64,000 nt of DNA from Holacanthus passer. Its lineage: Eukaryota; Chordata; Actinopteri; Pomacanthidae. Made by a program: the position numbers and the translations under genes. Below the pieces are notes generated by a model. That model was not told where the DNA came from. It was given only the letters and a program-made list of their open reading frames with translations, and did no database searches. This document shows positions 37,338 through 50,903 of the stretch, in pieces (within the stretch, counting starts at the first letter, position 1; each line of letters opens with the position of its first letter). Location of the stretch: NCBI GenBank assembly GCA_025331565.1, contig JAFREQ010000040.1, positions 4,575,001-4,639,000 on the forward strand. The letters are read 5' to 3'.

Positions 37338-39420
37338 ACTGATGAGATACGTTTTCTATTTATGTACCATCTTGTATGTTCTATGTATTTTGTCAATGTC
37401 AAAAGTTTGGTCCAGTGGCACAAAATACACTTTCTGCGCCGCCATCTTGTAAAGCTTCGCTGTGGAGGTTTTGACCTCTGGAGGCAAGTGTAATGTTTTC
37501 ATGAGCCGGTTGATGTTTTGATCGCATCTTGAGCGTGACGACACATGTGTATGTGCATGAGAATGTGGGTGACACGGAATATACTCCTGCCAGCTGCACA
37601 CGTTTTGTGCACACAATCCATTAAACATGAAAGAAGATGAACAGGTGAAACAAGCGGAGGAGGGTTATGAAGGTAAATCGTAAGTCAATCAAAGAAACAT
37701 AAACCTGAATTGACAGACTGTGGCAGTAACGTGGCAATGCAGCAGCAAAAGGTGCAGAAGAAGAGTGGTAACCAACATAAACATGGATATAAACAGTGCA
37801 GGTTTCAAAACATTGAAAAAAAAATCAGATTTTCTATTTCATATCTGACACCAAAAGACCATCCTTTAACAGAGACACCACCTGTTATCACATGACCAAG
37901 GTTCCATATTTAGGTCATGTGACGACAACTAAGCTATGACAACTGAGCAAGACTGTAAGATACAGTGGAGGGGGGGGCAATTATAAGTGGACCTTGAGTC
38001 ATTTTTGGTCAAAGCTTTAAAATGGATTTATCGGGACAGAAATGCATTCAACACGTTTCTGCCTGAAGGTGGCTGAGAAACATTCCCTACAAACATACCT
38101 GTGTTTGTTTACAAGAAAACTCCACAGGCTACCTTTAAATGTGAAGTGTAACCCAATATAACCTGCACAGTGCCTGCGAGATTTAGATGCCTGGCATGCC
38201 TACACACAGACAGAGGGTATCACAGAGGTTTAAAAAAAGCCCTAACTATTTCAGAGTACCCAGTAGTTCTGACCAAACCAGCAGAGTACTTTGTTCCTGT
38301 CAGCCCAGTGGCAGGCTCGCACCAGTCTATCAGTCAGTCAGCTTTCCAACGACCCCACTCTCTTCCCTGATAGCTCTCTATCAACCCTCTGATGCTATCT
38401 ATTGCTCCAGCTAGCTATCATCCCATCAGCCCTGCAGCGTATCTTCTCCCTCCTCCACAACCTCCCCGACACCACCCCCCACCACGTCTCTCTCTCATGG
38501 TCTCTCCTGTTGTATGTGGATCGATGAGTTACCGCTGTGCTGAATGTCAGGCTGTCTGACAGAGGACACACCGGCTGCTGGAGGGACGCCAGGGGACAGG
38601 CGCTGACTTCATGTCCCCACAGCATCAGCGTGATGGTCATGGAGGTGAGTGTGCGTGTAGGTTTCTTTGTGTGTGTGTGTGTCTGATGAGAGGAGACCAT
38701 TGATTCTCACCAGTCACTTTCACTCTGTAACAGTGGAGCGGGGCAGGTAAAGGTCACAGGAGAGTCATCTCAAGCTCAATGCACACAGCACAGATAGTGT
38801 CGGTGTGAGGCAGCAAAGGCCATTTATGACATAAACACAATGAAACAGACACTCTGCACATCATCTCACAAGCAGACACAGGATCTTATTGCACTCTCAA
38901 GGTGTCTCCACATGTGTGTGTGCATCCAGTGCTCACAGCAGCACCAAGGGGAGCATTTACAGCACAGTTACTTCACTTTAATCACACTATAGAGAAACTG
39001 GTTTCCCATTTGTGTCTTTCTCACTCTCTTTCCCTTTGTCCCCTTTCAACCACAAAATAATGACCACCCTGTTCCACCTTCTTAACTGACTCAGACTAAC
39101 ATGCAGACTCTTTGATTAGCTGAGTGCCTGATGGAAGAAAAATGCCATTCATTCACCTATGTGTGATCCATGCTGAAACTCTATTAACGGTTCCCAGAAT
39201 AGGCTCACTTTCACCATGAATGTCTATGTTATTTTATATATTGTACTATACCTTGCTGAAAAACTGAAAAGAATTACCCTCCGGGAACAAACTAAAGTCA
39301 GAAGCTGATCCCCAACTGCGTTTATGGAGCCAACTGGAAAAGGTTTAAAAATCAATGTTGCAGCAGGAATGTCCAAAGTTAGTATTTCATAAACTACAGA
39401 AACATGAAATGTGAGAAAAA

Positions 39421-39444
39421 AATATATATATACATATATATAAT
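39421..39444. repeat. (TA)n tract
   Basis: Alternating TA with one C interruption. This is self-complementary DNA that can extrude as a hairpin. Confidence 0.85.
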
Positions 39445-39630
39445 AGTGATAATGTTGACCAGTGTAAATAGATGTACACATATAGTACGTGTACAAGAAT
39501 ATATACTTGTAAAAGAAGCTCAGTGATATAAAATATCTTTACAAAAAAATGATAATCTATGTCCCTTTTTACGTCTTTGCCTCCTTCCTCTTTCTTTCCT
39601 ACACTACTTTACCATCAAACCCCCACAACC

Positions 39631-39672
39631 CTCTCTCTCTCTCTCTCTCTCATACACACACACACACACACA
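39631..39672 (+). repeat. (CT)n-(CA)n compound microsatellite
   Basis: A CT run of about 20 bases, a short CATA bridge, then a CA run. Confidence 0.9.
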
Positions 39673-40597
39673 TACCACTGCTCACTTGAAGTCACCAAAG
39701 GTCAATCTCTTTAATCTCAACTGACACAATCGTTATTGGATTCTCCTCCGCACTTCTAATGAATATGGATACGCATACACACATAAGAGAGTTTGTGTAC
39801 ATGTGCATACACACACACACACATTGGCTCACCCTCCATTTCTATCTGTTGACACCACCCACGGTACATGTAGATGCATCTTGTTGCTATTACCCTTGTG
39901 ACTTGCAGGCCATCAAAGCAGGAAAATGTGTCCTCACTGATACTTCTGCAGACAAAATGTTTTATCAAGAGAAATAGCATTCTCAGTCAGATGTAAGGTC
40001 GTGATAGCTTTAATTTCACACATGTGTGGGCACAATGGATGTGAGCATGGTGGTGTGCACCACTGGGAATGTGAGATGTATTTGTTTCTTTCCTTTTGAG
40101 CAGAACGGAGCCTCGAGAGCTACGGATCACTCATCGTCTTCAATGAGTCACCGTGGTCATAATGTCGGCCTCATGGGAAACTATCAGTAAGCTGAGCCCC
40201 ATTCTTCTTGTTAATTGTTGCTGTTTTGTGATGAAACAACATGACAAGCTCACCTGGTAGAACACCACGTACTAGGGCTGAGTCCTTACCGTAGCAGCCC
40301 TTTCTTTCCCACATCACTTCAGCTGTCTCTATTGAATCAATGCAAAGAAGTCCCAAAAATATTCTAAAAAATTAAGATTGTTTACACTTTCCTGAGAAGT
40401 GACTGTCGTCTTTAAGTAGCAGAGGTGAAAGTATCATGGTGTTATACCAATAAGACAAGTCTAAGGGAGGAGGTCTGGGTGGATGTTTGGTTATAGACTG
40501 AACTTGACCAACAGTTATCATTGATCGCTTTTAATCACGAAGGGTGATCTTTCCATAATTTTACCTGAGTAGTTATTTATTGCCTATTATTAATTGT

Positions 40598-41006
40598 TCG
40601 CCATCTTAATTTAGTCTGTCAGCATGCTAAAATGTGCTAATAAGCACAAAGTTTCACTTGATGATGTTGGGAATGTCATTAGTTTTGCAAGTATTTAGTC
40701 ATAAACAAAGGTATTCACCTGATGATAACACTAGAGGAAAAGTTGGGATCAATTAAGTTATTAGATATTAATTTGGGGAACACATATGTTCGTACCAAAT
40801 TGCGTCCATCCAACAGTTGTTGAGAAGTTTCACTCAAAACCACAAATGTCAACCTCATGGTGGTGCTAGATGAAACATCAGAGGATCACACGTCTTCATC
40901 GTCTGTGCACCATGAATGTCTGTACAAAATTTGATGGCATCCTGGAGTTGTTTCCTGCCTGGGCTGAAGTGGTGGACAGACCCACTGACCACAGCATGGC
41001 TAAAAT
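40598..41006 (+). repeat. interspersed repeat, copy 2
   Basis: This is the second copy of the family at 34805-35352, in the same orientation. It retains the left part (CCATCTTAATTTAG, AGCATGCTAAAATGTGCTAA) that copy 1 lacks, and the right end (GAAGTGGTGGACAGACC to GCATGGCTAAAAT). Modules in common include GGGAATGTCATTAGT, CACTCAAAACCACAAATGTC and CATGAATGTCTGTACAAAATTTGATGGCA. The minus-strand open frame over 40855-41154 is incidental to the repeat. Confidence 0.8.
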
Positions 41007-44000
41007 CGTACTCCATCTTTTTTGGATCAGTCATATGGTGGAAATCTCTAATAAACAACCTGTTCTGTCGTTTCCATATGAGGACATTTTGGCGATGAGA
41101 CGCTCTATCTAATGCTTCCCATTTCTGCAGTGATCCTCTGTACAGGAAACACATTCTCTTGTCTTAGAGGGTAGAATTAATTATTCTTGGATGAGCACCA
41201 ACATTGCTAGCGTACACAGCACAAGGTTGTTCTGGGAGATGCATCACTAAAAACCCAAGCTGGCAGTCTTCAACTTTCTCCAAGCTATAATGGTGTGATG
41301 AGGCACCATCCAATGACAACAGTGAGAAAGTAACTTCATAATTTAATATCCTGCTGGAGGTAGCCAACTATCTATATTTAACTGCTGTCCAAATAATGGA
41401 TGTAATATGAGATTTGGATAAGGTGCTCCAGGATGGTGCCCCATTCATACCAATGGATATTGCTGTCGAGGCCCCGTAATGCTTTCACATTAGCGGCAGT
41501 CTCTGGCTGAACCTGGTTGACTGCCAGCAGACATGAATGATGCAAAAACAATATGTTCATACAGGAAAACTGTAACTTAATGAATATTGAAATGAAAATT
41601 TCTGCATGCATGTGATGCTCAGAAAATTTTCCTGTTTGTTTTACAGCTGTTTCTTTTGTAATAGATGTGTGTGACAAAATGTCTTTATGGGCCCGAGGGC
41701 GTCACGTGATCTGCAATTCTGCTGCAGTCAGTATGTTGAAATCGCTGCACATATATGATAAATTCAGCAGATATGTCCTCAGTTTTAAAGTTGGGCCCCA
41801 AGCAAACCTCATTATAAGAGTATCACAGGTACATTTGTTGAGAGAGAAGAGCCAAAATATGCTGAGATTTCAGATTTATCCAGACTAAACCACATCATTT
41901 TTAAAACATTTGCTTAAAATGTACAAGCATCTAATGTGAAATGAGATTTAGGTGGTTGATCAGTTAATTGTAAATCAATGAGAATGGATGCATTCAAGGC
42001 TCTGCACACCCTCACAGGTGTTTGTAATCTGGTTGACGAGACCTCTGCTCGGGTTGAAGGTGGACGGATATGCTGGGAATTACACGAGCTTGCAAGACTC
42101 CATGTACCAATAAGGAATGTGTAATTTGTTCCATCATAGCCGGAGCAACAAAGCTAGGAGAGGATGTGAAGCAAACACAGTGAGTACCTGCCCACATAGT
42201 TTTCCTGAGAGGGATCAGCCAAAAGAAGTGAAGTCACCTGCATGCACAGAGTTAAAGGGGGATCACTTATTATAATGCACAAATCTGTTGCTCACAAGTC
42301 TTTCCATTTTTCAGCTTTGCCCATAATTGAACTCTAGAACCTGATTGTTACATAAATTCCCTTTGAACTGCATTAGTTAATTATTCTTATTAGTGCTACT
42401 GTGCTTCAGTGTCATCGCCTGAAGTCTGATCTCGATGACCATCAAAGTGTGATCGCTCCCCTCTCGCCCTCTCAGGAGCACATTGTTAAGAAAAGGTGTC
42501 AAAATAAAATTTGACTTCCCTCTCTCTGGGCGCCATTGATCATTTCCACGCAGCAGCAGGTACACCAGTAAAATTATAGGACAGCAACACTCTATTTCTC
42601 TCTCTGTCTCTGTGGCTCTCTCTTCCCACTGTGAGTCATGATGGTGTTTCCTAATGAGGTTTGGCTGTTTGGAAACCTCCCATTTACACTGCAAATTATA
42701 GCGAGCTAAAATTAAACCTCTGCCTCGTCAGCCCCATTTTCAAGACATTCAGGCTGATAAATAATTGAGTTTGCTGCTTATGCCCCGACATCTGTTATTT
42801 ATGATATAAAATGAAGGCCTTATTAGCGTTCTACTGACCACGCACACTTTACCTGCACCTCCGTTGGCGTGTTTTACAATGTTAATATATGTTTTATAAT
42901 ATGAATGTGCCAACAAAACATTGCGCACATCTAAGTGGGGAAAAGGAGAAATGTAGAAATAATATATTTGCATGCTCAAACGCTGACCCCAGCAGTGTGT
43001 ACAGTTATATGGTTCTTGAATATTTCAGAGAGATGACTCCGATTTTCCACTCGGGCAGCCGCATAGAGACAGAGGCAAAGTATGAAAGAGTGTAATTTGC
43101 AACTTTGTTCCTTACCTCCTCGCACAGTGTATCCGGAGGGAAAACACCTTTTAGCTGTTTGACTGTGTACTTGGCCTGTCAGCACACAGCTGGGAGCAAA
43201 TCTCAGCAGAACTGTGGATGATCTGGGCAACAGAGAGAAGAGCCAGGTAAGTGTTACAGTCTGAGATAACAGAGAATAAAGTCATCTAACAAAACAGAGA
43301 AGTCTGGCTGCAGCACCGTCTCAAAACAAGCCTCTGTCTTATTACTTGTTCTTGCATTGTACGGGATGCATTGAAGGAAAAATGATATTTTCCAGGCTTT
43401 TTTTCAGGCCTAATTTGTGATGAAATAAGTGAAATTTCTTAAATCTGGCTAAAACTGCTAACGCAATGTGATATCTTACATTTAAATATTTGTGTAATAA
43501 TAAGTTTGCCAAGTGTGAATACAAGATAAAATATAACTTGCAAAGCTTGTCTTTTTTTCAGTGTGTGTCCACCACATCATGAGAAATGAAATGAGGTTCT
43601 GTAGATATTTCATTCTGTATTCTCTCGGTCTAATTTTAATTTTGCTGATTAAATAATTCTCTGTCTGTAAAACTCACACACTAGACTGTTTTGCTCTCTA
43701 ACTTCTGATTACATCATTTTATACTTCTGCTGGGTCGCACTGTTTTTATTAACGAGGAGGGAGAGAGGTCAGGGGGCAATAGAAAATGTGTCAAAGGAAC
43801 TAATTGGAGTGTGTGTGTGTGTGCATGTGTGTGTTGGGAGGTTAGCAGGGAAAATAATTGAGGTGAAGGCAGGGTTGGTTCCAGTCTGTGTTCTGTCACT
43901 GAGCAGATCATTTGTTTTTTCATCACAATAATCTGCTGCCTAACACACCATGATCCAGCTCCACTTAAGACGACTGGTAATCACTGATATGACCACTGAC

Positions 44001-44440
44001 CTGGAGAAATTATAGGGTAGCAACCTCTTCCAGTTTATGATTTAATCTAGCGGAAAAGTGGATGAATTTGACTTAACGTTCTAGAAATTTGACAAAGAAT
44101 AATATAAGTTTACTTCAGTTTGTTTTACTCAACGATTCCAAAAACACAATGTGAACATGACAAGAAATGTATTTTAACTCAGATTTAGTTGTCACATGAT
44201 TTTGGCTAATCTTTCCCCTTTTTCCACAGAAATATACATAAGTATGACAGTATGACACAATTAATGATAAGCAATGTATTATAGTAGTCTATGTAGTCTG
44301 TATAGTATAGACTCAACTCATATGCTTCATGATGTTGATTTTTCAATTAACAGATTAAACCTCAAAACACTAAAAATAAAACATTTCCAATTTTAAAATC
44401 CAGACTAAAACAATGAATTACAATACGTTCAAATAGTCTA

Positions 44441-44489
44441 TTACTACTACTGCTACTATTACTGCTACTACTACTAAATAATAATAATG
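44441..44489. repeat. (ACT)n/(AAT)n trinucleotide tract
   Basis: An imperfect ACT run with GCT variants, followed by ATAATAATAATG. Confidence 0.8.
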
Positions 44490-47400
44490 TTATCCATTTA
44501 ATTGGTAGATGTTATTTCACTCATAGTGCACATTCAAATGCCACAAGTTAATTTTCCAGCCTGTTAATGCTGCCATAAGATAAGGTTCAAAATGTAATAG
44601 CAATAACTGTGGTAAATGAATAGACTAGACAAGTAGAGCAAATTATAACCTTAGGAAATTACTGCATTAAAATGTCTGGACAACATCTGCCAATTCTATT
44701 ACCAATGGTCTCCAAACTATTTCACCTCTCGCTCTTAAGATGCCTCTTTGTCACGTAACGTTTTCCATCTAGGTTTGGTTCTGATTCCTAGAGTTTGACT
44801 AAAAGGGTGAAATTGGGGCCCTGTGACCCTGACCTTCTCTGTTTCTGCAGCTTAAACATCAACTGCCACAAAAATGACTGTTTCCTAAGCCATGTAAGAA
44901 TAGCCTGCAGTCGTCATTTATCCAGCAGGCTGCAACTCTCATCTAAACCTGCTGTATTTGACCATGTCTAATGCACAAAGTTGTAAATTCTCTACGAGCC
45001 ACTCTGCTCTGCTGCCTGTCTTTACAATTAACAGATGTTTTCGATTAGGGAGAAAAACACAATAAAACACTTTTGACCACATTTGGCTGAGGTCAGTGTA
45101 TGTACGTGTGTGTGTGTGTGACTATTATTACTTAAATTTGTGCAAGTACCATAAGTATAAGTTCACATACACTCACAATAAAAGAGGAAAGTTGCACTTA
45201 TTTTACATTCATAAACATAAGTAATAATAGTCAGACAGAAATTTTCAGAGTGAAATTCACTTTCATTAATGTTATAATCGCAAACCTCATCGGACCTCAT
45301 TACCGACAGACAGACGTTGCCATAAGAAATTAAATTGCTAAACACGTTTCATTGCGGAATGGAAACCCTTGTGTGCTAACTCGAAGTTATTCTGTATTTC
45401 AGGAAGCTGACCAAAATGAAATAAACAGATTAATTCATCAACTATTCAATGTTCATCTTAAACTGACATGTTGATGCACAACATTGTTCACAATTAGGAT
45501 TAGACACTAGTTTTTTCACCTTGACAATTAGCTTCATTGTTCAACTATAAATATGTTAATAGTGAAAGTTTTTTTCTCTGTATTTTGTACAGTACCTACA
45601 TTTAAAAGATTATCTGAGTTTCCTGTCGATTGAGTTGCCTTTCATTTTCTGTATTTGGAGCAGGTCTGTGATTGGCAAACTGTTCTATACCATCTTTCCA
45701 ACCTCTAATGTTTCAAGTGTGTATAGTTCCTGTGGCCCCTCAAGGACTAAACACATTCAGGAGTGGAAAAACACACATTAAGCAAATGTGATCAAAACGC
45801 TGCAAGAACTAAAATGCACACAACCTAAGACTGAAGGCACCAACATAGAAAGAAATCCACTCAAAAGAAATCCCCCCAAATCCAGAAATTCTGCAAGTAC
45901 CACAACACAATACAATCCAACAAACAGAGAGAACAAAGTAGTAATTAACCTGCAGTGAAAGCTTTGATAATGAGGCATGAAGATAAAGAACATGCTGTGG
46001 CGATTTTTATCCCAATGGAGGAACGTAGCCCTCGTGCTCATTGTGATCATGCGAGTTTGACCCACCACTCATGAGTCCAAAAAGAATTTAAATAAAAGTG
46101 TATTTTCAAGAGGACTCATAAATCCTGGGGGCCTAATATGCTTAATATTGAATCTAAACACTAAATTCCATATTTAATTTTTAAGCTGAAATGGAGCACA
46201 GCAGCAAACAAAATGTAATTGATGGTTTTGATTACTTTTGACAAAAGCAAACATCTATGGAACAAATGGAACTCAAATGCAAATGATGATGAATTACTGT
46301 CTGTTTTGCCAAAAGGGCTGAATTTATTAGGAGGAGAATAAGTGGCCTCGCCCGAGGAGACGTCCCTCTCCTTTGATGTGTTGCACTGCTCTTTATCGTC
46401 GCACATGTTCTTCCATCTACTGCCCTCTCTTTTAGTTTTCATGGGAATTTACAGGTCATAGCTAGAAGAACATGGCCGCTTCACAAGCAAAAGGAAACTC
46501 GGGTCACGCTCAGGTCTTTTGAGAGGAACAAAGAAGACGAAAAACATTTTGAAGTAGTGACAAGCCCTTTAGGCTGTCATGTTACATGATCCCAATTAGC
46601 CAGGCGATCCTCGTATCCAAACTGTTTGTCCTGTCTTACATCACAGAGGACCCGCACAATCCGTCGGTTGTAATCACAGCTTTAACAATGAATTCCTTCC
46701 CCTTCTATCTCCCACAGACGCTACATCAAAGACGGTGTCGTGGCAGAAACAATAGAGAAAGCAGCCATTCCACCGTATTTGTTATGTCTTTAACAGGGAG
46801 CTCTGTGGCGGAGCTCTCTCATTAGAGACCCAAGGATGTTGAGCCAGCAGATGCTGAGGGGGCACCTCTCTCGCCCTTCTGTCCTCTTTAGCCTCAACAC
46901 ACACACACACACACGGTACATGAATTTGCCTGTCTCACCTAGAGCTGCCAGTTTGATGTGCCAAACACAGATTCACCCCCCCCCCCTTTATTTGGAAGAG
47001 AGCTACTAGCGGTGCTTTACGATGCAAATTCCACTGTGTCCTTTTATGTGGAACCTTGCTAACATGCCTGTCATGTCATGCTTTTCCAGCAGGGCTGCTT
47101 TAAATGCTGCACTCTCAAAGCCATGGTCAGGATCAACGGTTCTGGCGCTCTTAACCCGGAGTTAATATTCTATGAGTGGAGAAACTCTGAGTCAAGCTGG
47201 GTGCTCCCAAAGCAATCCATCCTCACTCAGGTGGACTCATGATAGAGAATTATTTAGATGTGAATAGAAAGGACTGTCAGTGAGCGTGGAAGAGAGGGAG
47301 GAGGAACTGAGATAGTACCTCTGCTCTTTCTTGTGGTTTCATTGCCGAGCTGTGGTCATATATTGCATCATGTGTTTTCTCTGGGGCGTTATAATTTCAT

Positions 47401-47734
47401 ATGAAGTTCGGCAAGCGTCAAAGGAAGAACATTTAGGTTTTGGCCGGTTTTGGCACGTATATTTCTTGTGTTGTACAATCCAGTTTATATGTAGTAACTT
47501 TAAAATAGAGGTTTATCGACAATCAGCTTGCTTTTTTATTATTTACGACGTGAGAGAAACAGCTTGTGTTGGTAGATGGCGGCAATTTTGTTACTGTGCT
47601 GTTCGCTTAGAAGTTTTATAATAAGGCCTGCAAGAACACACTGATGTCTCCTACGTTCTCCCAGCTCGCCCAGAACACAAATATATCTTTTTATCGCTCG
47701 CAATTAGTGCACAGTCCAAGCACAGGAATATACG

Positions 47735-47736
<2 letters not shown>

Positions 47737-47769
<33 letters not shown>
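47737..47769 (+). repeat. (CA)n microsatellite
   Basis: A clean CA run of about 33 bases. Confidence 0.9.
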
Positions 47770-47770
<1 letters not shown>

Positions 47771-50749
47771 AAACACTGTTCCAACATCAAATCAATAAGC
47801 TCATCCGATGATGATTAACAGCTCAAAGAAAGCACATGTTTCTGCCTGGTGGGCTATTTTTGCTCTGGATATGTTATAGTCCACGCAGACCTCACTGATT
47901 CTGATGAAAAGTCGTTCCTGCATGCCAAACGCTGTTAGGATCACAGATGTATGAGTATCATATTGAGGATGTCACCTCAGGAGGAATGCGAGCTGTCCAG
48001 CATATTGAATTAAGAATTTGCTTCAGCTTTAAAGTCTGATCTGTTTTGCGGTTTTACAGAGATGCATCTGAAAATGAGTCAGTGCAATTTGCATTTTAGA
48101 TGCCTTTCGCACTGATGGGGAGAAGATCAGAATCTTTTTTTTTTTTTTCTCACTGGGACCTCTGTTAGCCTGTATGTAACATCTCAATGTGATGCTTTTA
48201 CATCAAATCCAACACATAAGTAGGCACAGAATATGGAAAATACATGTGTGTATGACAAGACTGATGAGAGCAAACATAAAATCCCTGTGTGAAGCTGTTT
48301 TATGATGGTCCGTAGGTGCTGGCCATGTTTTATGTTGACGACTGAAGCGGATATAGCTCGGTGTGGTCTTTGAGTTATGAATGCATTTTTATAACATCTA
48401 GTCGGATTTGGAAGCTTATTTTTGCATCAGTTGCCAATCAGGAAACACAATCTGGTAAGTTCAGGGTATTCTGCATTCACTTTATGCACAAGAATGCAAC
48501 ACTATGGGATGTGAAATAAATCTTTAATTTTCCATTATTTTTAGCTTCAACAACTTTCTCATGCCACTGTGAGAGAAAATGAATTGGAGACAAATTGATC
48601 AGCTATTCATTATTTTGTCCTTGAGTTCTCTGCAGATGGAGAATAGCACACAAACTCTGCTTACAGTGCGTGCAGGCGATTCCTCATGAGAGGTGACAGG
48701 TGTTTGGGCTCTGCTTCAACCATCTGTAATGTACTTGGCCAGTGGGGACCCAGACCTTCTCTAAACGTTTTCAGTGGCTGGTCTTACTCAAATAACATGT
48801 TGTCATTTATCATTTTAATGGCAAAAAAAAAAATTAAAGCTTAGTTAAAAATATTTTTCATATGTGTTGAAAGTGTTGAAGGGATGGATGAATGGATGAA
48901 AGAGTGAACACTAGATACTACTAATATTAGATTTGTATTATTGTAATTTAATGTTTGCTCTTATTTTGCTTGTTGTTTGTTTGCTTGCTTAAGATGCTTA
49001 GTATTGTTATAGAGCATGTTTGGAAGAGATATCTGTGTTGCCAGATCTTGCCAGAGTGTGACGGGTTTTGAGCAAAGTAAATTTTCTCCTGATTTATCTG
49101 TCTGAAAAATACCATTTGCAGAATATTTGGAAAATATGTGTGAATAATGGCATCAATATTTTCTTCGGTGACTATGGGGCAAAAGAATCATCATAATCTG
49201 TGCTCATGTTCACATCTCCCGTTGAAGTAAATAGACTCAGGACCTGATGATTGTCTCCTAAAGGGGGCGGGGCAGTGGTGAAGCCCACGTGACACAGATA
49301 CAGGAAATGACTCTAAGAGCGTTGTCTCCTTTCTGAACCATCTCATCCACAGAAAGTGGTTCAGCAGCATCAACGTCGACCAGCGAACTACAGACACAGG
49401 AGTGAAAGAGTGAAGGAGAGAACAAGACACGAGATGCGGAGACTTGTGGAGAGAGCAGGTGAGGAGGGAGAGGAACAAGAGATGAAAATGTGTTGCAAAG
49501 ACTGAATGGATTTAAAATGATAAACCACACCACAGTGCAGCCCAACCCCCACCCTGAGAACCTGTGCTAAAGATGCTCCCTTGCTATCTGTGTCAAGGTT
49601 TTCCCTCAAAGTGTAATTTAAATCTATGATTACTCCTTGGTCAAACTCAATTATTCCACTCAGAAAGAGATATAGAAATCTGCTGCAAAAGTTTTTCAAT
49701 AAAAGTTTTACAATGAAAGATGAGTCCAATAAAAAGCAATAACAGTAGCACATCCTCATTAAAAAGTGCTTTGTCATATTTCAACTCCAAAGGCAACGTA
49801 GGACCAGGAGACTTTTATTAACCCATTAGCATGCTAATTACTCCAGAAGAATAACAACACATGGAGAGATGGAAAGATGTTCAGCCCCGCCAGGTCATTT
49901 TGGTTGCAAGGAACGTGTTTTGAATAGTTAGGGCATTTTTTTCAAGGCCCATTTCTCATTTAGACAAATTGTGGGAAACATGTCCGACTGGCTGCTGAAA
50001 AATGATATTGTCAGTGTAATGAGGGAGGCGCATTAAGCAATCCTGGCTTTACTGTTTGCAAACAAGCATCATTCATGATCAATATCCGCCAGTGTGAAAG
50101 GTGATCCTCCAAGCTTTTCTCAGAATCTCAATTGATCTTTATTTCATCTTTTATCTGAGGTTTATGAGGATAGCTGAGTGCCATACGCTGCAAGAAGCCC
50201 TTAAATGTTTCTTTGTGTTTAGCTCAGGCTTTGAAATACATCCTTGTCAGGTTTGCTTGATTTGATCCGCAATAACCTCAAATAGCTAAAGGCTGTTTCT
50301 TCCCCTGTTGCATATTAGAAATGTTTTAAATATATTGCTTCTTGAGAGGTGCTTAAGAGAAGAAGGGCCTGAAGAAAGAGCAATAAGGATGGAGCGATGC
50401 ATGTAGGGAAGAAGCTAGAGCATCCAGCATCCAGGTGATGGGCTTTCCTATAAAGAGAGATAAAAGACTTTTGGTCATGTCCAGGAACACACCAGAGACC
50501 TATATGGAACTGTATGTGTGTGTGTGTGTGTGTGTTTCGATGTGTGTTCGTATAAGCTAGAGACAGAAAGACAAAGAGGGGGAGTTTAATGGAGTGTCCC
50601 AGGGCGAGGCTCCGTTGTTCCCCCTCATCAAGCACGCTGGCAGTGCTTTAGCCTCGTAATGGCTACCGTGTGCCCTGAGCCACTACACGCTCCACAGTTT
50701 CCTCTCACTCATTGCTCATTCTTATAGGCCAGGTGCAACCACGTTCCAT

Positions 50750-50903
50750 GCTGGGGGCGGGGGGTTGAGAGGATGCACTACATTAAGAGACAGGGGGGCA
50801 AGTGGGTGCCGCGATAGGGGAGAACAGAGATGCAGGGACCTAAAGGGACAGGAGGAGGAGGAGGGAGAGCCAGGGGAAGGGTGACTGGTGAGGGCGGGAG
50901 GGG
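50750..50903 (+). promoter_or_regulatory. G-rich block with GC-box and G4-like runs
   Basis: The plus strand carries GGGGGCGGGGGG near 50753-50764, then CAGGGGGGC, GATAGGGGA, AGGAGGAGGAGGAGGG, GGGGAAGGG and GGGCGGGAGGGG. The GC boxes suit Sp/KLF factors, and the spaced G-runs have quadruplex potential. CpGs are few, so it is not an island like the one at 62 kb. It may be an enhancer, a promoter of an unknown transcript, or only a purine-rich tract. Confidence 0.3.

Larger units (their letters stand above)
35353..40597. other. no confirmed gene; exon look-alikes and short repeats
   Basis: The interval contains splice-bounded segments on the plus strand at 35754-35815, 35938-35957, 37078-37113 and 40104-40186, described under findings as hypotheses. 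Microsatellites are CT at 36091-36136, CA at 37302-37337, TA at 39421-39444 and CT/CA at 39631-39672. A G-run of eight lies at 37970-37977. Positions 35855-35937 are strongly pyrimidine-rich. No RNA gene or mobile element was recognised. Confidence 0.45.
41007..50749. other. non-coding; several enhancer-like blocks
   Basis: No confirmed gene. Candidate regulatory blocks, judged only from absence of simple repeats and clustered TAAT or ATTA cores, are about 42680-42860, 46200-46440 and 49970-50240. An exon look-alike ends at 43246 (see findings). Simple repeats are an ACT-type run at 44441-44489, C11 at 46976-46986, CA at 47737-47769, T14 at 48135-48148 and GT at 50514-50536. The stop-free stretch at 47331-47621 encodes a Cys and Phe-rich peptide resembling nothing known. 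Confidence 0.4.

Noticed and set aside
38622..38642. Microexon look-alike between CCCCACAG and GTGAGTG
   Set aside because: Its length breaks the reading phase of neighbouring candidates, and such pairs occur by chance in a window this size.
46586..46825. Possible terminal exon after the strong acceptor CTATCTCCCACAG near 46719
   Set aside because: Two frames stay open for a short distance, neither peptide is recognisable, and no poly(A) signal suitably placed was found, so evidence is too thin.
47331..47621. 96-codon plus-strand open frame
   Set aside because: Cys, Phe and Tyr-rich peptide with no family resemblance, no conserved motif and no splice sites that would support it.
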